A stretch of 64,000 nucleotides of DNA from Streptomyces sp. NBC_01481 (GCF_026339995.1 NZ_JAPEPT010000002.1:855001-919000); one strand, 5' to 3'; shown: positions 52,542 to 62,536, counted from the first letter of the stretch. The notes: generated by a model from the sequence alone, not told the origin. Program-made: numbers and translations.

Positions 52542-54737
52542 GTGTCGTCCCTTGCGCTGTACCGCCGCTATCGCCCCGAGTCCTTCGCCGAGGTCATCGG
52601 GCAGGAGCATGTCACCGACCCGTTGCAGCAGGCCCTGCGGAACAACCGGGTCAATCACGCGTACTTGTTCAGCGGGCCGCGTGGATGCGGCAAGACGACC
52701 AGTGCGCGCATCCTCGCCCGCTGTCTGAACTGCGAGCAGGGGCCCACACCCACGCCCTGCGGTGAGTGCCAGTCCTGCCGCGACCTCGCGAGGAACGGGC
52801 CGGGGTCGATCGATGTCATCGAGATCGACGCCGCGTCCCACGGTGGTGTGGACGATGCGCGTGATCTTCGGGAGAAGGCCTTCTTCGGCCCGGCGAGCAG
52901 CCGGTACAAGATCTACATCATCGATGAGGCGCACATGGTCACCCCGCAGGGCTTCAACGCTCTGCTGAAGGTGGTCGAGGAGCCGCCGGAGCATCTCAAG
53001 TTCATCTTCGCGACCACCGAGCCCGAGAAGGTCATCGGCACCATCCGGTCGCGTACGCACCACTACCCCTTCCGGCTGGTGCCCCCCGGGACTCTGCGCG
53101 ACTACCTGGGCGAGGTGTGCGGCAAGGAGAACATCCCGGTCGCCGACGGCGTGCTGCCGCTCGTCGTACGGGCGGGCGGGGGGTCCGTGCGTGACTCCAT
53201 GTCCGTCATGGACCAGTTGCTCGCGGGCGCCGCCGAGGAGGGTGTGACGTATGCCATGGCCACCTCCCTCCTCGGGTACACGGACGGGTCGTTGCTCGAC
53301 TCGATCGTGGACGCCTTCGCGTCGGGTGACGGGGCCGCGGCCTTCCAGGTCGTCAACACGGTCATCGAAGGCGGCAACGACCCGCGGCGCTTCGTCGCCG
53401 ATCTCCTCGAGCGGCTGCGGGACCTGGTGATCCTGGCCGCCGTGCCCGACGCGGGGACGACCGGGCTCATCGACGCCCCCGCCGATGTGGTCGAACGGAT
53501 GCAGGCGCAGGCCTCCGTCTTCGGCGCGGCCGAGCTGAGCCGGGCCGCGGATCTCGTCAACACGGGGCTTACGGAAATGCGTGGCGCCACCTCGCCACGG
53601 CTGCAGCTGGAGCTGATCTGCGCGCGGGTGCTGCTGCCCGCCGCCTTCGACGACGAGCGTTCGACGCAGGCCAGGCTGGACAAGCTGGAGCGCGGGGTGA
53701 CGTTCTCGACCGGCGGTCCCGGGCCCGCGATGGGGTACGTCCCGGGGCCCGCGGCACAGGCACACGCGCCGGTGCCACCCGCACCCCCCGCGCCCACGCC
53801 TGCCGAAGCCCCCGCCCCTGCTCCCGAAGCGCCCGCTCCGGTTCCTTCCGCTTCCCCCGCCGAGCAGCAGCAGCCCGCCGGGCAGCGCCCCGGTGCCTGG
53901 CCCGCCGCGACCGCGCCCGAGGCCGGGCGGCGTCCCGGCGGATGGCCCACCGCGTCGGCCCCTGGACAGGGCGGCCAGCAGCCAGTGCCCGCGGCCCCCG
54001 CTCCCGCCGCGCCCACGCCCGCCGCACCTGCCCCCGCTCCCGGCATGGTCCAAGGCGCCGGTCAGGTACGGAACATGTGGCCGGACATCCTGGAGGCGGT
54101 GAAGAACCGCCGCCGTTTCACCTGGATCCTGCTCAGCCAGAACGCCCAGGTGGCGGGCTTCGACGGCACCACCCTCCAGCTCGGCTTCATCAACGCAGGT
54201 GCCCGGGACAACTTCGCCAGCAGCGGCAGCGAGGAAGTGCTGAAGCAGGCGCTTTCCGAGCAGTTCAATGTGCAGTGGAAGGTCGAGGCGATCATCGACC
54301 CGTCGGGCGGCACGGCCGGCCCGGGCGGAGGCGCCCAGCCCCCGTCCGGTGGCGGAGGCGGCTTCGGCACAGGCGGCCCAGGGACAGGCGGCTCCGGCGG
54401 TGGCGGCTTCGGTGGTGGCGGCGGCGGATACGGCGGCGGCCGCGGCCCGTCCGCCCCCGCCGCGCAAGCCACGGCCCCTCAGAACTCCGCTCCCGCCCCG
54501 GCCCCCACGGCTCCGGCGTCCCGGCCCGCCCAGGCAGCTCCACACTCGGCGGGCCCGCAGGCCTCCGCGGCCGAGCCCCCGCGCCCCGCCCCCGTGCACA
54601 GCCCGCCCCCGGTCGCCCCCGAGGACGACGTGCCGGAGGAGGACGACCCCGACCTCGTGGACTCCGCGCTCTCCGGCATCGACGTGATCGTCCGCGAGCT
54701 CGGTGCCACCGTCGTGGAGGAATACACAAACGAATAG
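52542..54737 (+). CDS. dnaX: DNA polymerase III subunits gamma and tau
   Basis: 731 residues. The AAA+ clamp-loader part holds Walker A GPRGCGKTT, zinc cysteines around CLNC and CGECQSC, Walker B IIDEAHM and sensor-1 FATTEPEKV. The long C-terminal half is Pro/Ala-rich, with a conserved small domain MWPDILEAVKNRRRFTW, a Gly-rich run (about 590-637) and an acidic end. GTG 52542 is used; no clear Shine-Dalgarno is present. It assembles the clamp loader and links polymerase cores at the fork. Confidence 0.95.
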   Translation: MSSLALYRRYRPESFAEVIGQEHVTDPLQQALRNNRVNHAYLFSGPRGCGKTTSARILARCLNCEQGPTPTPCGECQSCRDLARNGPGSIDVIEIDAASHGGVDDARDLREKAFFGPASSRYKIYIIDEAHMVTPQGFNALLKVVEEPPEHLKFIFATTEPEKVIGTIRSRTHHYPFRLVPPGTLRDYLGEVCGKENIPVADGVLPLVVRAGGGSVRDSMSVMDQLLAGAAEEGVTYAMATSLLGYTDGSLLDSIVDAFASGDGAAAFQVVNTVIEGGNDPRRFVADLLERLRDLVILAAVPDAGTTGLIDAPADVVERMQAQASVFGAAELSRAADLVNTGLTEMRGATSPRLQLELICARVLLPAAFDDERSTQARLDKLERGVTFSTGGPGPAMGYVPGPAAQAHAPVPPAPPAPTPAEAPAPAPEAPAPVPSASPAEQQQPAGQRPGAWPAATAPEAGRRPGGWPTASAPGQGGQQPVPAAPAPAAPTPAAPAPAPGMVQGAGQVRNMWPDILEAVKNRRRFTWILLSQNAQVAGFDGTTLQLGFINAGARDNFASSGSEEVLKQALSEQFNVQWKVEAIIDPSGGTAGPGGGAQPPSGGGGGFGTGGPGTGGSGGGGFGGGGGGYGGGRGPSAPAAQATAPQNSAPAPAPTAPASRPAQAAPHSAGPQASAAEPPRPAPVHSPPPVAPEDDVPEEDDPDLVDSALSGIDVIVRELGATVVEEYTNE

Positions 54738-54797
54738 GGGAGAAGGTCTCGGAGGCCCGTACAGGAGCAGCCTGCCCCGGCGGCTAGGCTGGCTGCC

Positions 54798-56051
54798 GTG
54801 AAGGTCCTCGTCATCGGCGGCGGCGCCCGCGAACACGCCCTGTGCCGCTCTCTCTCCCTCGACCCCGACGTCACCGCTCTGTACTGCGCGCCCGGAAACG
54901 CAGGCATCGGTGAGGTCGCCGAGCTCTGCCCGGTCGACGCGCTGGACGGTGAGGCCGTGGCGCGGCTCGCCACCGAGCTGGAGGCCGGGCTTGTCGTCGT
55001 CGGCCCGGAGGCACCGCTCGTCGCCGGGGTCGCCGACGCCGTACGAGCCGCGGGCATCCCCTGCTTCGGCCCCTCCCGCGAGGCTGCCGAGCTGGAGGGC
55101 TCCAAAGCCTTCGCCAAGGACGTGATGGCGGCCGCCGGTGTGCCCACGGGCCGCAGCTATGTCTGTACGACGCCCGAGGAGATCGACGAGGCCCTCGACG
55201 CCTTCGGCGCTCCGTACGTCGTCAAGGACGACGGCCTCGCGGCCGGCAAGGGCGTCGTCGTGACGAGCGACCTCGACAAGGCCCGCGAGCACGCCCTGGC
55301 CTGCGGCGGCCGCGTGGTCATCGAGGAGTTCCTCGACGGCCCCGAGGTGTCCCTCTTCGCGATCACCGACGGCGAGACGGTCGTCCCGCTCACCCCTGCC
55401 CAGGACTTCAAGCGCGCCCTCGACGGCGACGAGGGCCCCAATACGGGCGGCATGGGCGCGTACTCTCCGCTCCCGTGGGCCGACCCGAAGCTGGTCGACG
55501 ACGTCATGGCGACCGTCCTCCAGCCCACCGTCGACGAACTGCACCGCCGCGGCACGCCCTTCGCCGGGCTGCTGTACGCGGGTCTGGCGATCACCTCGCG
55601 CGGCGTACGCGTCATCGAGTTCAACGCCCGTTTCGGCGACCCGGAGACACAGGTGGTCCTGGCCCGCCTGCAGACACCGCTTGCGGGCCTGCTGCTCCAC
55701 GCCGCGCAGGGCACCCTCGACCTGGAGCCGCCGCTGCGGTGGCGAAACGACGCCGCCGTGACCGTGGTCGTCGCCTCGCACAACTACCCGGACACCCCGC
55801 GCACCGGCGACCCGATCGAGGGCTTGGACGAGGTCGCGGCCCAGGACGCGCCCCACGCGTACGTTCTGCACGCCGGGACGAAGCGGGACGGCGGCGCGAT
55901 CGTGAGCGCCGGCGGCCGGGTGCTTTCAGTCACGGCGACCGGGCAGGACCTGGCGCAGGCGCGTGAGCGCGCGTACCGGGCGGTGGCCCGAATCCGTCTT
56001 GACGGCTCGCAGCACCGTACGGACATCGCACGCGAGGCCGCCGGGGAGTGA
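54798..56051 (+). CDS. purD: Phosphoribosylamine-glycine ligase (GAR synthetase)
   Basis: Second step of purine synthesis: joins glycine to phosphoribosylamine with ATP. 417 residues. Marks are VIGGGAREHALC at the N-terminus, the ATP-grasp KDDGLAAGKGVVV, GPNTGGMGAYSPLP and EFNARFGDPETQ with metal ligands. GTG 54798 is the start. purC lies 3.6 kb downstream in the same direction with two conserved genes between. Confidence 0.96.
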   Translation: MKVLVIGGGAREHALCRSLSLDPDVTALYCAPGNAGIGEVAELCPVDALDGEAVARLATELEAGLVVVGPEAPLVAGVADAVRAAGIPCFGPSREAAELEGSKAFAKDVMAAAGVPTGRSYVCTTPEEIDEALDAFGAPYVVKDDGLAAGKGVVVTSDLDKAREHALACGGRVVIEEFLDGPEVSLFAITDGETVVPLTPAQDFKRALDGDEGPNTGGMGAYSPLPWADPKLVDDVMATVLQPTVDELHRRGTPFAGLLYAGLAITSRGVRVIEFNARFGDPETQVVLARLQTPLAGLLLHAAQGTLDLEPPLRWRNDAAVTVVVASHNYPDTPRTGDPIEGLDEVAAQDAPHAYVLHAGTKRDGGAIVSAGGRVLSVTATGQDLAQARERAYRAVARIRLDGSQHRTDIAREAAGE

Positions 56052-56263
56052 ACCTCTAGGCCCTGAGGACCGTCATCACCTTTGCCCAACGCCATTCCAT
56101 CGAGTGACGGCTGAGCCATCCGGATGACGCCCGCCGAAGCCCCAACTAGGGTGCGGCGCAAGCGTTCCGGCACTTGGCCCACCGGCATTGCGATGTCAGT
56201 TGTGGGTGCCACAGTGGGGGAGTGAGCAACACCGTCGCAGGGCAGAGGGGGTGAGGTCGGACC

Positions 56264-57898
56264 GTGTCCGGTACCGGTTTCGGTGAGTCGCTGGGTGCGC
56301 ACGCCGCGCGCTCGCGAGCCCTCGCCGTGCTGCGGGTGCGCAGCAGGGCGCTGGCCGTGGCGCTGCTGCCCGCGGCCGTGGCCGTGGTGCTCTTCGCGGG
56401 CGATGCCGCGGGGCATATGAGCGGCGGAAGTTGGGACCTGGCGCGCTGGGCCGTGTCGGTCTTCGCGGTGATCGTGCTGCTGCTCGCCGCGGCGGTCGCG
56501 GCCGTGATAGTCCGGGCCAGTCCCGCGCTCAGCCCCACCGTCGAGCTCCCGGAGCGCGCGGCCCCGGATCTGTACCGGCTGGTGCGGGACCTGGCCGAGC
56601 GCCTGGAGGTCCCCGCGCCGTCCGCGCTGGCGCTCACCCCCGACTGCGACAGCTGGCTCGAGGACCGTACGCACCCCGCCCATGCGCTACCTGGCGGAAG
56701 CAGGCGCCGCGGCACCGAAGCGCCGGTGCTGGTGATCGGCTCGCCCTTCCTGTGGTGGATGCGGGTCGCCGAGCTGCGGGCCGTGCTGGCCCCGGTCGTC
56801 GCGGGCACGGCACCCTCCGCGCACCCCGACATAGCTGCGGCCCGCCGCTTCGTACGGGGTCTGGACGCAGCGGTCGCGGTCGCGTCCGCCCCGGGTCTGG
56901 GACCGATACGCAAGGTGGCGCTCAGCTTCGTCGGCGGGAGCACCCGGCTGCTGCTGCGCAGCTGTCAGGCGCCGGCCTCCGAGATGGAGCGGGGCGTCGC
57001 GGCGGCCGCGTCCGAGCGTGCACACGCTGTGGACTACGGCCTGAGGATCGTCGCCCAGGAGCAGGTCGGCCTCGCCTATGCGGGCTGGGACCGGCTGCTG
57101 ACCCGGGTCGCGCTGCCCGCATGGCGCATGGGCCGCTGGCCCTCGCGCCTCGACGCGGGCGTCGTCTCGGCCCTGACCGAGCTCTCCCGGCGCGACCGTC
57201 TTGCCGAGGGCTTCGCCTCCCGGCTCGGCGAGCGCCCCGCCTGCGACCTGCTCGAAGAGCCCGGCGCGATAGACGAGGCCGCGTCGCTGCTGGCCGCCCG
57301 CCTTTTCCACGGCGGTCCGGCCGAGGCGGGTCCCGACTGGTCGCCGGTGGACTGGCAGCAGTATCCGGAAGAGGTGGTCGACCGTAAGTGGCGTACGGAA
57401 GCGGCTCGCCTCCACAGGGTGCTCGACGATCTGGGCGTACCGCCGTCGACGGGCCCGCACGGGCCGACGCTGACCCGGGTCATGGACCATCTGTCCGGCC
57501 GGGGCGCCGAGGTCGGCGAGCTGCTGGCCGCCGGGATCAGCGCGGAGGTCGCCCGCGAGGAGGCCGCGGTCCCCCCGCCCCCCAAGAGCCCCGGTGACGC
57601 GCTGAACGGCTGGGGAGCCGACCCGCTTCCGCTCTTCCCGCTGCAGCCGCCCCGTACGGGCCGTGAGCTGCTCGCCGACCATGTGACCGCGATGGTCTGC
57701 TGCGCCGCCGTCGACACGGCGGGCGCGGCCCCCGGCCTCGACTGGCTCGACGGCCCGGCGCTGATGATCCATGGTGAACGCCGCACGGATCTGGCCACCC
57801 GCGTGCTGAGCCTGACCGAGGACGGCGACGCGGCCCCGCTGCGCAGCTGGCTCTCCACCCTCGGCGTCCGCCCGGAAAAGCCGGTCCGCCTGGTCTGA
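56264..57898 (+). CDS. Membrane protein resembling an M48 peptidase without zinc motif
   Basis: 544 residues. Two membrane helices (about 29-48 and 62-83), then a cytoplasmic-looking domain with the M48 layout: a helix LYRLVRDLAERLEVPAPSAL, APVLVIGSPFLWWM (like the M48 LGLPLL strand) and ELRAVLAPVVAGT where M48 enzymes have ELRAVLAHELGH. The zinc His-Glu-x-x-His is therefore absent. The C-terminal part is unlike known domains. Located between purD and purC; probably a scaffold or pseudoenzyme (inference). Confidence 0.6.
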   Translation: MSGTGFGESLGAHAARSRALAVLRVRSRALAVALLPAAVAVVLFAGDAAGHMSGGSWDLARWAVSVFAVIVLLLAAAVAAVIVRASPALSPTVELPERAAPDLYRLVRDLAERLEVPAPSALALTPDCDSWLEDRTHPAHALPGGSRRRGTEAPVLVIGSPFLWWMRVAELRAVLAPVVAGTAPSAHPDIAAARRFVRGLDAAVAVASAPGLGPIRKVALSFVGGSTRLLLRSCQAPASEMERGVAAAASERAHAVDYGLRIVAQEQVGLAYAGWDRLLTRVALPAWRMGRWPSRLDAGVVSALTELSRRDRLAEGFASRLGERPACDLLEEPGAIDEAASLLAARLFHGGPAEAGPDWSPVDWQQYPEEVVDRKWRTEAARLHRVLDDLGVPPSTGPHGPTLTRVMDHLSGRGAEVGELLAAGISAEVAREEAAVPPPPKSPGDALNGWGADPLPLFPLQPPRTGRELLADHVTAMVCCAAVDTAGAAPGLDWLDGPALMIHGERRTDLATRVLSLTEDGDAAPLRSWLSTLGVRPEKPVRLV

Positions 57899-58113
57899 CG
57901 GCGTCAGACGACGCGGCAGACGACGGACGACGACGGGCCCCCGCGCCCTCCCGCGCGGGCGATACACCCATCTCGCCCGAAAAGTCCTCTTCCGTTCGCG
58001 TCGATTCGCGACGAACGGTGACGGAGTGCGTGCGTTATGTGATGTGCTGGAGACCGGCACTGAACACTGGTGGCGCATCACAGATGATCCGGGGCCTCGA
58101 GGGAGGGCGCAGC

Positions 58114-59571
58114 ATGGGGGCGGAGCAGATCCGGCGATGGGAATCGGGCGCCCTCGCCCACGCCGTCACGGACCCCTTCGGCCAGGGCCCCCTGCCCTGG
58201 CTCCGGGGCAGCGAGCACTACTTCGACGACACCGGCCAGGTCGTCCCCTGGTACGCCGATCCCGACCGCGGCAGGAGCGCCCGCGGACCCCGCACCGCCG
58301 ACGACGTACGTCGGCAGATCAAGGGCTTCGCGTCCACGGGCGCGGCCGCCCCCGGCGAGGCGATCGATTTCCACATCACTGTGGACCCGCCCCAGCAGTT
58401 TTCGGTCGACGTCTACCGCATCGGGCACTACGCGGGCGACGGAGCGGCCAAGATCACCACCAGTCCGCGCCTCTCCGGCATCGTCCAGCCGCCGCCGCTC
58501 GCCGCCGACCGGACCGTCTCCTGCCACCACTGGTGGCTCTCCTGGCGGCTGCAGATCCCGTCCTACTGGGCGATCGGCGCGTATGTCGCCGTGCTCACCA
58601 CCGCCGACGGCTACCGCTCCCACATCCCCTTCACCGTTCGCGACGACCAGCCCGCCGACCTCCTGCTTCTCCTCCCGGACATCACCTGGCAGGCATACAA
58701 CCTCTATCCGGAGGACGGCCGCACGGGCGCCAGCCTCTACCACGCCTGGGACGAGACGGGCCGCCTCCTCGGCGAGGAGGACGCCGCCACCACGGTCTCC
58801 TTCGACCGTCCGTACGCGGGCGCGGGCCTTCCCCTCCATGTCGGCCACGCCTATGACTTCATCCGCTGGGCCGAGCGGTACGGCTACGACCTCGCCTACG
58901 CGGATACCCGCGACCTCCACGCCGGCCGCGTCGACCCCGGCCGCTACCGGGGACTGGTCTTCCCCGGCCACGACGAGTACTGGTCGGCCCCGATGCGCCG
59001 CGCCGTCGAGCGCGCCCGCGACCGCGGCACCTCGCTCGTCTTCCTCTCCGCCAACACCATGTACTGGCAGGTCGAGCTCGGCCCGTCGCCCTCCGGCGTC
59101 CCCGACCGCCTGCTGACCTGCCGCAAGCGCCGCTGCCCCGGAAAACCGGCCCTGTGGCGCGAGATCGACCGGGCCGAGCAGCAGCTGCTGGGCATCCAGT
59201 ACGCGGGACGGGTCCCCGAGCCCCACCCCCTGGTCGTACGGAACGCGGATCACTGGCTCTGGGAGGCGACCGGCGCCGACGAGGGCGACAAGCTCCCCGG
59301 CCTGGTCGCGGGCGAGGCCGACCGGTACTTCCCGCGCACGGCGCTGCCCGAGCACCAGGGCCGGATCCTGCTCTCCCACTCCCCCTACCGGGACGGCGAC
59401 GGCGCCACCCGCCACCAGGAGACTTCCCTGTACCGCGCACCCTCGGGCGCGCTCGTCTTCGCCGCAGGCACCTTCGCCTGGTCCCCGGCGCTGGACCGCC
59501 CCGGCCATGTCGACACCCGTGTCCAGCGGGCGACGGCGAACCTCCTCGACCGCATCTGCAAGCGCGACTGA
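58114..59571 (+). CDS. N,N-dimethylformamidase large-subunit-like protein
   Basis: 485 residues with the C-terminal domain of the dimethylformamidase beta subunit: LLLLLPDITWQAYNLY, GLVFPGHDEYWSAPMR and the end LVFAAGTFAWSPAL, with a beta-sandwich before it (FSVDVYRIGHYAG). No small subunit gene is nearby, and Streptomyces homologues are not shown to cleave dimethylformamide, so the substrate is open. ATG 58114 with GAGGGAGG is chosen; ATG 58084 is an alternative. Confidence 0.75.
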   Translation: MGAEQIRRWESGALAHAVTDPFGQGPLPWLRGSEHYFDDTGQVVPWYADPDRGRSARGPRTADDVRRQIKGFASTGAAAPGEAIDFHITVDPPQQFSVDVYRIGHYAGDGAAKITTSPRLSGIVQPPPLAADRTVSCHHWWLSWRLQIPSYWAIGAYVAVLTTADGYRSHIPFTVRDDQPADLLLLLPDITWQAYNLYPEDGRTGASLYHAWDETGRLLGEEDAATTVSFDRPYAGAGLPLHVGHAYDFIRWAERYGYDLAYADTRDLHAGRVDPGRYRGLVFPGHDEYWSAPMRRAVERARDRGTSLVFLSANTMYWQVELGPSPSGVPDRLLTCRKRRCPGKPALWREIDRAEQQLLGIQYAGRVPEPHPLVVRNADHWLWEATGADEGDKLPGLVAGEADRYFPRTALPEHQGRILLSHSPYRDGDGATRHQETSLYRAPSGALVFAAGTFAWSPALDRPGHVDTRVQRATANLLDRICKRD

Positions 59572-59663
59572 CCCCATCGGTAAGCGCGACTGACCCCGTA
59601 CGAGCCGGTCCACCCCGCGTACGGGACAATCGGACAGGTCAGACGTCACCACGGGGAGGAACC

Positions 59664-60563
59664 GTGTCCGGATTCGTCGAAAAGCCCGAGCCGCTTCAGG
59701 TGCCGGGCCTGGTACATCTGCACACCGGCAAGGTGCGCGACCTGTACCAGAACGAGGCGGGCGACCTCGTGATGGTCGCCAGCGACCGCATCTCCGCCTA
59801 CGACTGGGTGCTGCCCACCGAGATCCCCGACAAGGGGCGGGTGCTCACCCAGCTCTCGCTGTGGTGGTTCGAGCGCCTGGAGGACCTGGTCCCCAACCAC
59901 GTCCTGAGCACCGGCCTTCCCGACGGTGCTCCCGCCGACTGGGCGGGCCGCACCCTCATCTGCAAGTCGCTGCGCATGGTCCCGGTCGAGTGCGTGGCCC
60001 GCGGCTATCTCACCGGCTCCGGCCTCGCCGAGTACAAGGAGTCCCGCACGGTCTGCGGCCTCGCGCTTCCCGAGGGCCTGAGCGACGGCTCCGAGCTCCC
60101 GGCCCCGATCTTCACGCCCGCCACCAAGGCAGCCGTGGGCGATCACGACGAGAACGTCAGCTACGAGGAAGTGGCCCGCCAGGTCGGCGCGGAGACCGCC
60201 GCCCTGCTGCGCCAGTCGACCCTCGCCGTCTACGGCCGGGCCCGTGACATCGCCCGCGACCGGGGCATCATCCTGGCGGACACCAAGTTCGAGTTCGGCT
60301 TCGAGGGCGACGAGCTCGTCATCGCCGACGAGGTGCTGACCCCCGACTCCTCCCGCTTCTGGCCGGCGGCCTCCTGGGAGCCGGGCCGCGCCCAGCCCTC
60401 GTACGACAAGCAGTACGTCCGCGACTGGCTGACCTCGCCCGCCTCCGGCTGGGACCGCAAGAGCGAGCAGCCGCCGCCGGCCCTCCCCCAGGAGATCGTC
60501 GAGGCGACCCGCGCCAAGTACCTCGAGGCGTACGAGCTGCTGACGGGCACGAGCTGGTCGTAG
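59664..60563 (+). CDS. purC: SAICAR synthetase
   Basis: Joins aspartate to CAIR in purine synthesis. 299 residues. Marks are HTGKVRDLYQ (ATP site), SDRISAYDWVLP, LRMVPVECVARGYLTGS and LADTKFEFG. GTG 59664 follows GGGGAGGA. A strong terminator and tRNA-Gly lie after it. Confidence 0.96.
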   Translation: MSGFVEKPEPLQVPGLVHLHTGKVRDLYQNEAGDLVMVASDRISAYDWVLPTEIPDKGRVLTQLSLWWFERLEDLVPNHVLSTGLPDGAPADWAGRTLICKSLRMVPVECVARGYLTGSGLAEYKESRTVCGLALPEGLSDGSELPAPIFTPATKAAVGDHDENVSYEEVARQVGAETAALLRQSTLAVYGRARDIARDRGIILADTKFEFGFEGDELVIADEVLTPDSSRFWPAASWEPGRAQPSYDKQYVRDWLTSPASGWDRKSEQPPPALPQEIVEATRAKYLEAYELLTGTSWS

Positions 60564-60570
60564 ACACGAA

Positions 60571-60601
60571 GAAGGCCCCGGTCGCGATGACCGGGGCCTT
60601 C
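60571..60601 (+). terminator. Terminator after purC
   Basis: GAAGGCCCCGGTC and GACCGGGGCCTTC pair around GCGAT; symmetric, so it can also end the minus-strand tRNA-Gly transcript. Confidence 0.75.
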
Positions 60602-60610
60602 TCCACTCTG

Positions 60611-60683
60611 AGCGGACGACCAGGTTCGAACTGGCGACCTCAACCTTGGCAAGGTTGCGCTCTACCAACTGAGCTACGTCCGC
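60611..60683 (-). tRNA. tRNA-Gly(GCC)
   Basis: A 73-nt minus-strand tRNA: acceptor GCGGACG/CGTCCGC, D-arm GCTC...GAGC, anticodon loop TTGCCAA (GCC), T-loop TTCGAAC, discriminator T, no CCA. Confidence 0.95.
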
Positions 60684-60705
60684 ATGCGCTGTCGCGCGGG
60701 GACCA

Positions 60706-61323
60706 CTATACCCAACCTCGCTCGCGAGCGAGACGCACCGCGGTATGCCGGTTCTCGGCCCCCAGCTTGGAGGCGGCCGACGAGAGGTAGTTCCGCACGG
60801 TGCCCTGCGACAGCGAGGCCCGCTCCGCGATCTCCGCGATCGGCGCCCCGTCCGCCGCCAGCTCCAGCACCTCGGCCTCCCGGACGGTCAGCGGAGAGTC
60901 CCCCGCGGAGATCGCGTCGGCCGCCAACTCGGGGTCCACATAGCGGTTTCCGGCGTGCACGCTGCGGATGATCTCCGCCAGCCGCCGGGCGCTGAGCGTC
61001 TTCGGCACGAAGCCCCGCACGCCCGCTGCCAGCGCTCTTTTGAGATGTCCGGGCCGCCCGTGGCTCGTCACGATCATCGTCCGGCACCCGGGCAGTTCGG
61101 CCCGCAGCGATGTGGCCACGCTCACACCGTCCGGGGAGGGCATCTGGAGATCGAGGACCGCGACATCGGGCCGGTGCGCCCGCGCCATGGCCAGGGCCTC
61201 GGTCCCGGAAGCGGCCTCGGCGACGACCACGAGATCGTCTTCGAGGGCGAGCAGCGCGGCGAGCGCGCCCCGGATGAGATGTTCGTCGTCGGCGAGCAGG
61301 ACCCGTACGGGTGTCGTCGTCAT
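60706..61323 (-). CDS. NarL/LuxR-family response regulator
   Basis: 205 residues: receiver with ADDE pocket, phosphoacceptor Asp58 in VAVLDLQMP and PKTL lysine, then a LuxR helix-turn-helix (LTVREAEVLELAADG, SQGTVRNYLSSAASKL). Its start overlaps the kinase gene stop by four bases, so it is the last gene of an ABC-kinase-regulator set similar to DesKR/LiaRS systems that sense membrane or drug stress. Confidence 0.92.
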   Translation of the reverse strand: MTTTPVRVLLADDEHLIRGALAALLALEDDLVVVAEAASGTEALAMARAHRPDVAVLDLQMPSPDGVSVATSLRAELPGCRTMIVTSHGRPGHLKRALAAGVRGFVPKTLSARRLAEIIRSVHAGNRYVDPELAADAISAGDSPLTVREAEVLELAADGAPIAEIAERASLSQGTVRNYLSSAASKLGAENRHTAVRLARERGWV

Positions 61324-62519
61324 CGTTCCTCCCGGGGAAGCGGCACCTTGGCCGTGAGCTGGAAGCGGCCCTCGCCCGCCGGGCCCGCGTCGAGCGAGCC
61401 GTCCAGTGCGGTGAGCCGCTCCCGCAGCCCGGCGAGTCCGGAGCCGCCCGCGCCGCTGCGGGGCTCGGGCGCCCCGTCGTTCTCCACGACCAGCACCGCG
61501 TGATCCCCGGCTTCCTCCAGCCGGATCACACAGCGCGCCGCGTCCCCGTGCCGCAGCACGTTGGTCGTCGCCTCCCGCACGACCCAGCCGAGCGCCGACT
61601 GGATCCGGACCGGCAGCTCCCCGCCCATGCCGCCCTCGATCCGGCAGTCGATCCCAGCCGCCTCCAACACCCCCTGCGCGCCCTGGAGTTCGACGCCGAG
61701 ATCGACCTCGCGATAGCCGTGCACCAGCTCCCGTATCTCCTGCTGCGCCTCACGGGCCATCCGCTGCACCTCGACCATCTGGTCCGCCGCCTCGGGCCTG
61801 CCGCGCCGGGACAGCTGCACCGCGAGCTCGCTCTTGAGCGCGATCACGGCGAGATTCCGGCCGAGGACGTCGTGCATGTCCCGTCCGAACCGCAGCCGCT
61901 CCTCCGCGACGGCCAGCCGCGCCTGGACATCACGGGCCTCCCGCAGTTCCCACATCACCGCCAGCACCCACATGGACACGCGGGCCGTGAAGGCCAGCCA
62001 TCCGTTCGTGAAGCCGACACTCACCACGGTGAGCAGCACCTCGTCGGCCGTGCGGCCCGTCAGCGGGACGAGACCGCAGATCACGGCCAGCACCGCCAGC
62101 TGGATCAGGCCCGTGGTCCGATTGCGTACGAGCAGACAGTGGACGGTGAGGAACGGCGCGAGCGCCGCCGCCAGCATCGTCGGCAGCAGTCCCGTCAGAT
62201 CGGCCGTCGACGCAAGCACCACCACGGCGGCCGTCGTCGCGGCCGTCACCGCCGCGGCCCACAGGACCAGCCTCCGGGGCACCTGCCCCTGGCCCAGATA
62301 GGCGTCCATCGCGTGCCGGGCCATGCGTCCGCAGAACACCCCCTCGGCCACCGCGAGCAGCATGGCGGCCGCGACCAGCAGTTGCCCGCCCGTGCTCACC
62401 GGCCGGGCCATCAGCAGCAACCCCAGCCCGAGAACCCCGACCCACACGATCAGATACACCGTGCCGCGTGTGTACAGGTCGACTTTGGCCAGCCCGCTGC
62501 GAGCGCTCCACCCCTTCAC
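61320..62519 (-). CDS. NarL-type sensor histidine kinase (HisKA_3)
   Basis: 399 residues with six or so membrane helices and almost no outer domain, then the dimerisation helix with the phosphorylated His in FGRDMHDVLGRNLA and the ATPase motifs EATTNVLRHG and GSGLAGLRERL. This intramembrane-sensing form matches DesK-like kinases. GTG 62519 has GGGGGG at fair spacing; GTG 62525 is possible. The frame upstream of it runs into a repeat element and is not coding. Confidence 0.88.
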   Translation of the reverse strand: MKGWSARSGLAKVDLYTRGTVYLIVWVGVLGLGLLLMARPVSTGGQLLVAAAMLLAVAEGVFCGRMARHAMDAYLGQGQVPRRLVLWAAAVTAATTAAVVVLASTADLTGLLPTMLAAALAPFLTVHCLLVRNRTTGLIQLAVLAVICGLVPLTGRTADEVLLTVVSVGFTNGWLAFTARVSMWVLAVMWELREARDVQARLAVAEERLRFGRDMHDVLGRNLAVIALKSELAVQLSRRGRPEAADQMVEVQRMAREAQQEIRELVHGYREVDLGVELQGAQGVLEAAGIDCRIEGGMGGELPVRIQSALGWVVREATTNVLRHGDAARCVIRLEEAGDHAVLVVENDGAPEPRSGAGGSGLAGLRERLTALDGSLDAGPAGEGRFQLTAKVPLPREER

Positions 62520-62536
62520 CCGCACCCCCCATGGTC

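Noticed and set aside
52065..55871. A 1268-codon minus-strand open frame
   Set aside because: It lies opposite SRP RNA, dnaX and purD, has no recognisable domain and reflects the absence of stops in GC-rich shadow frames.
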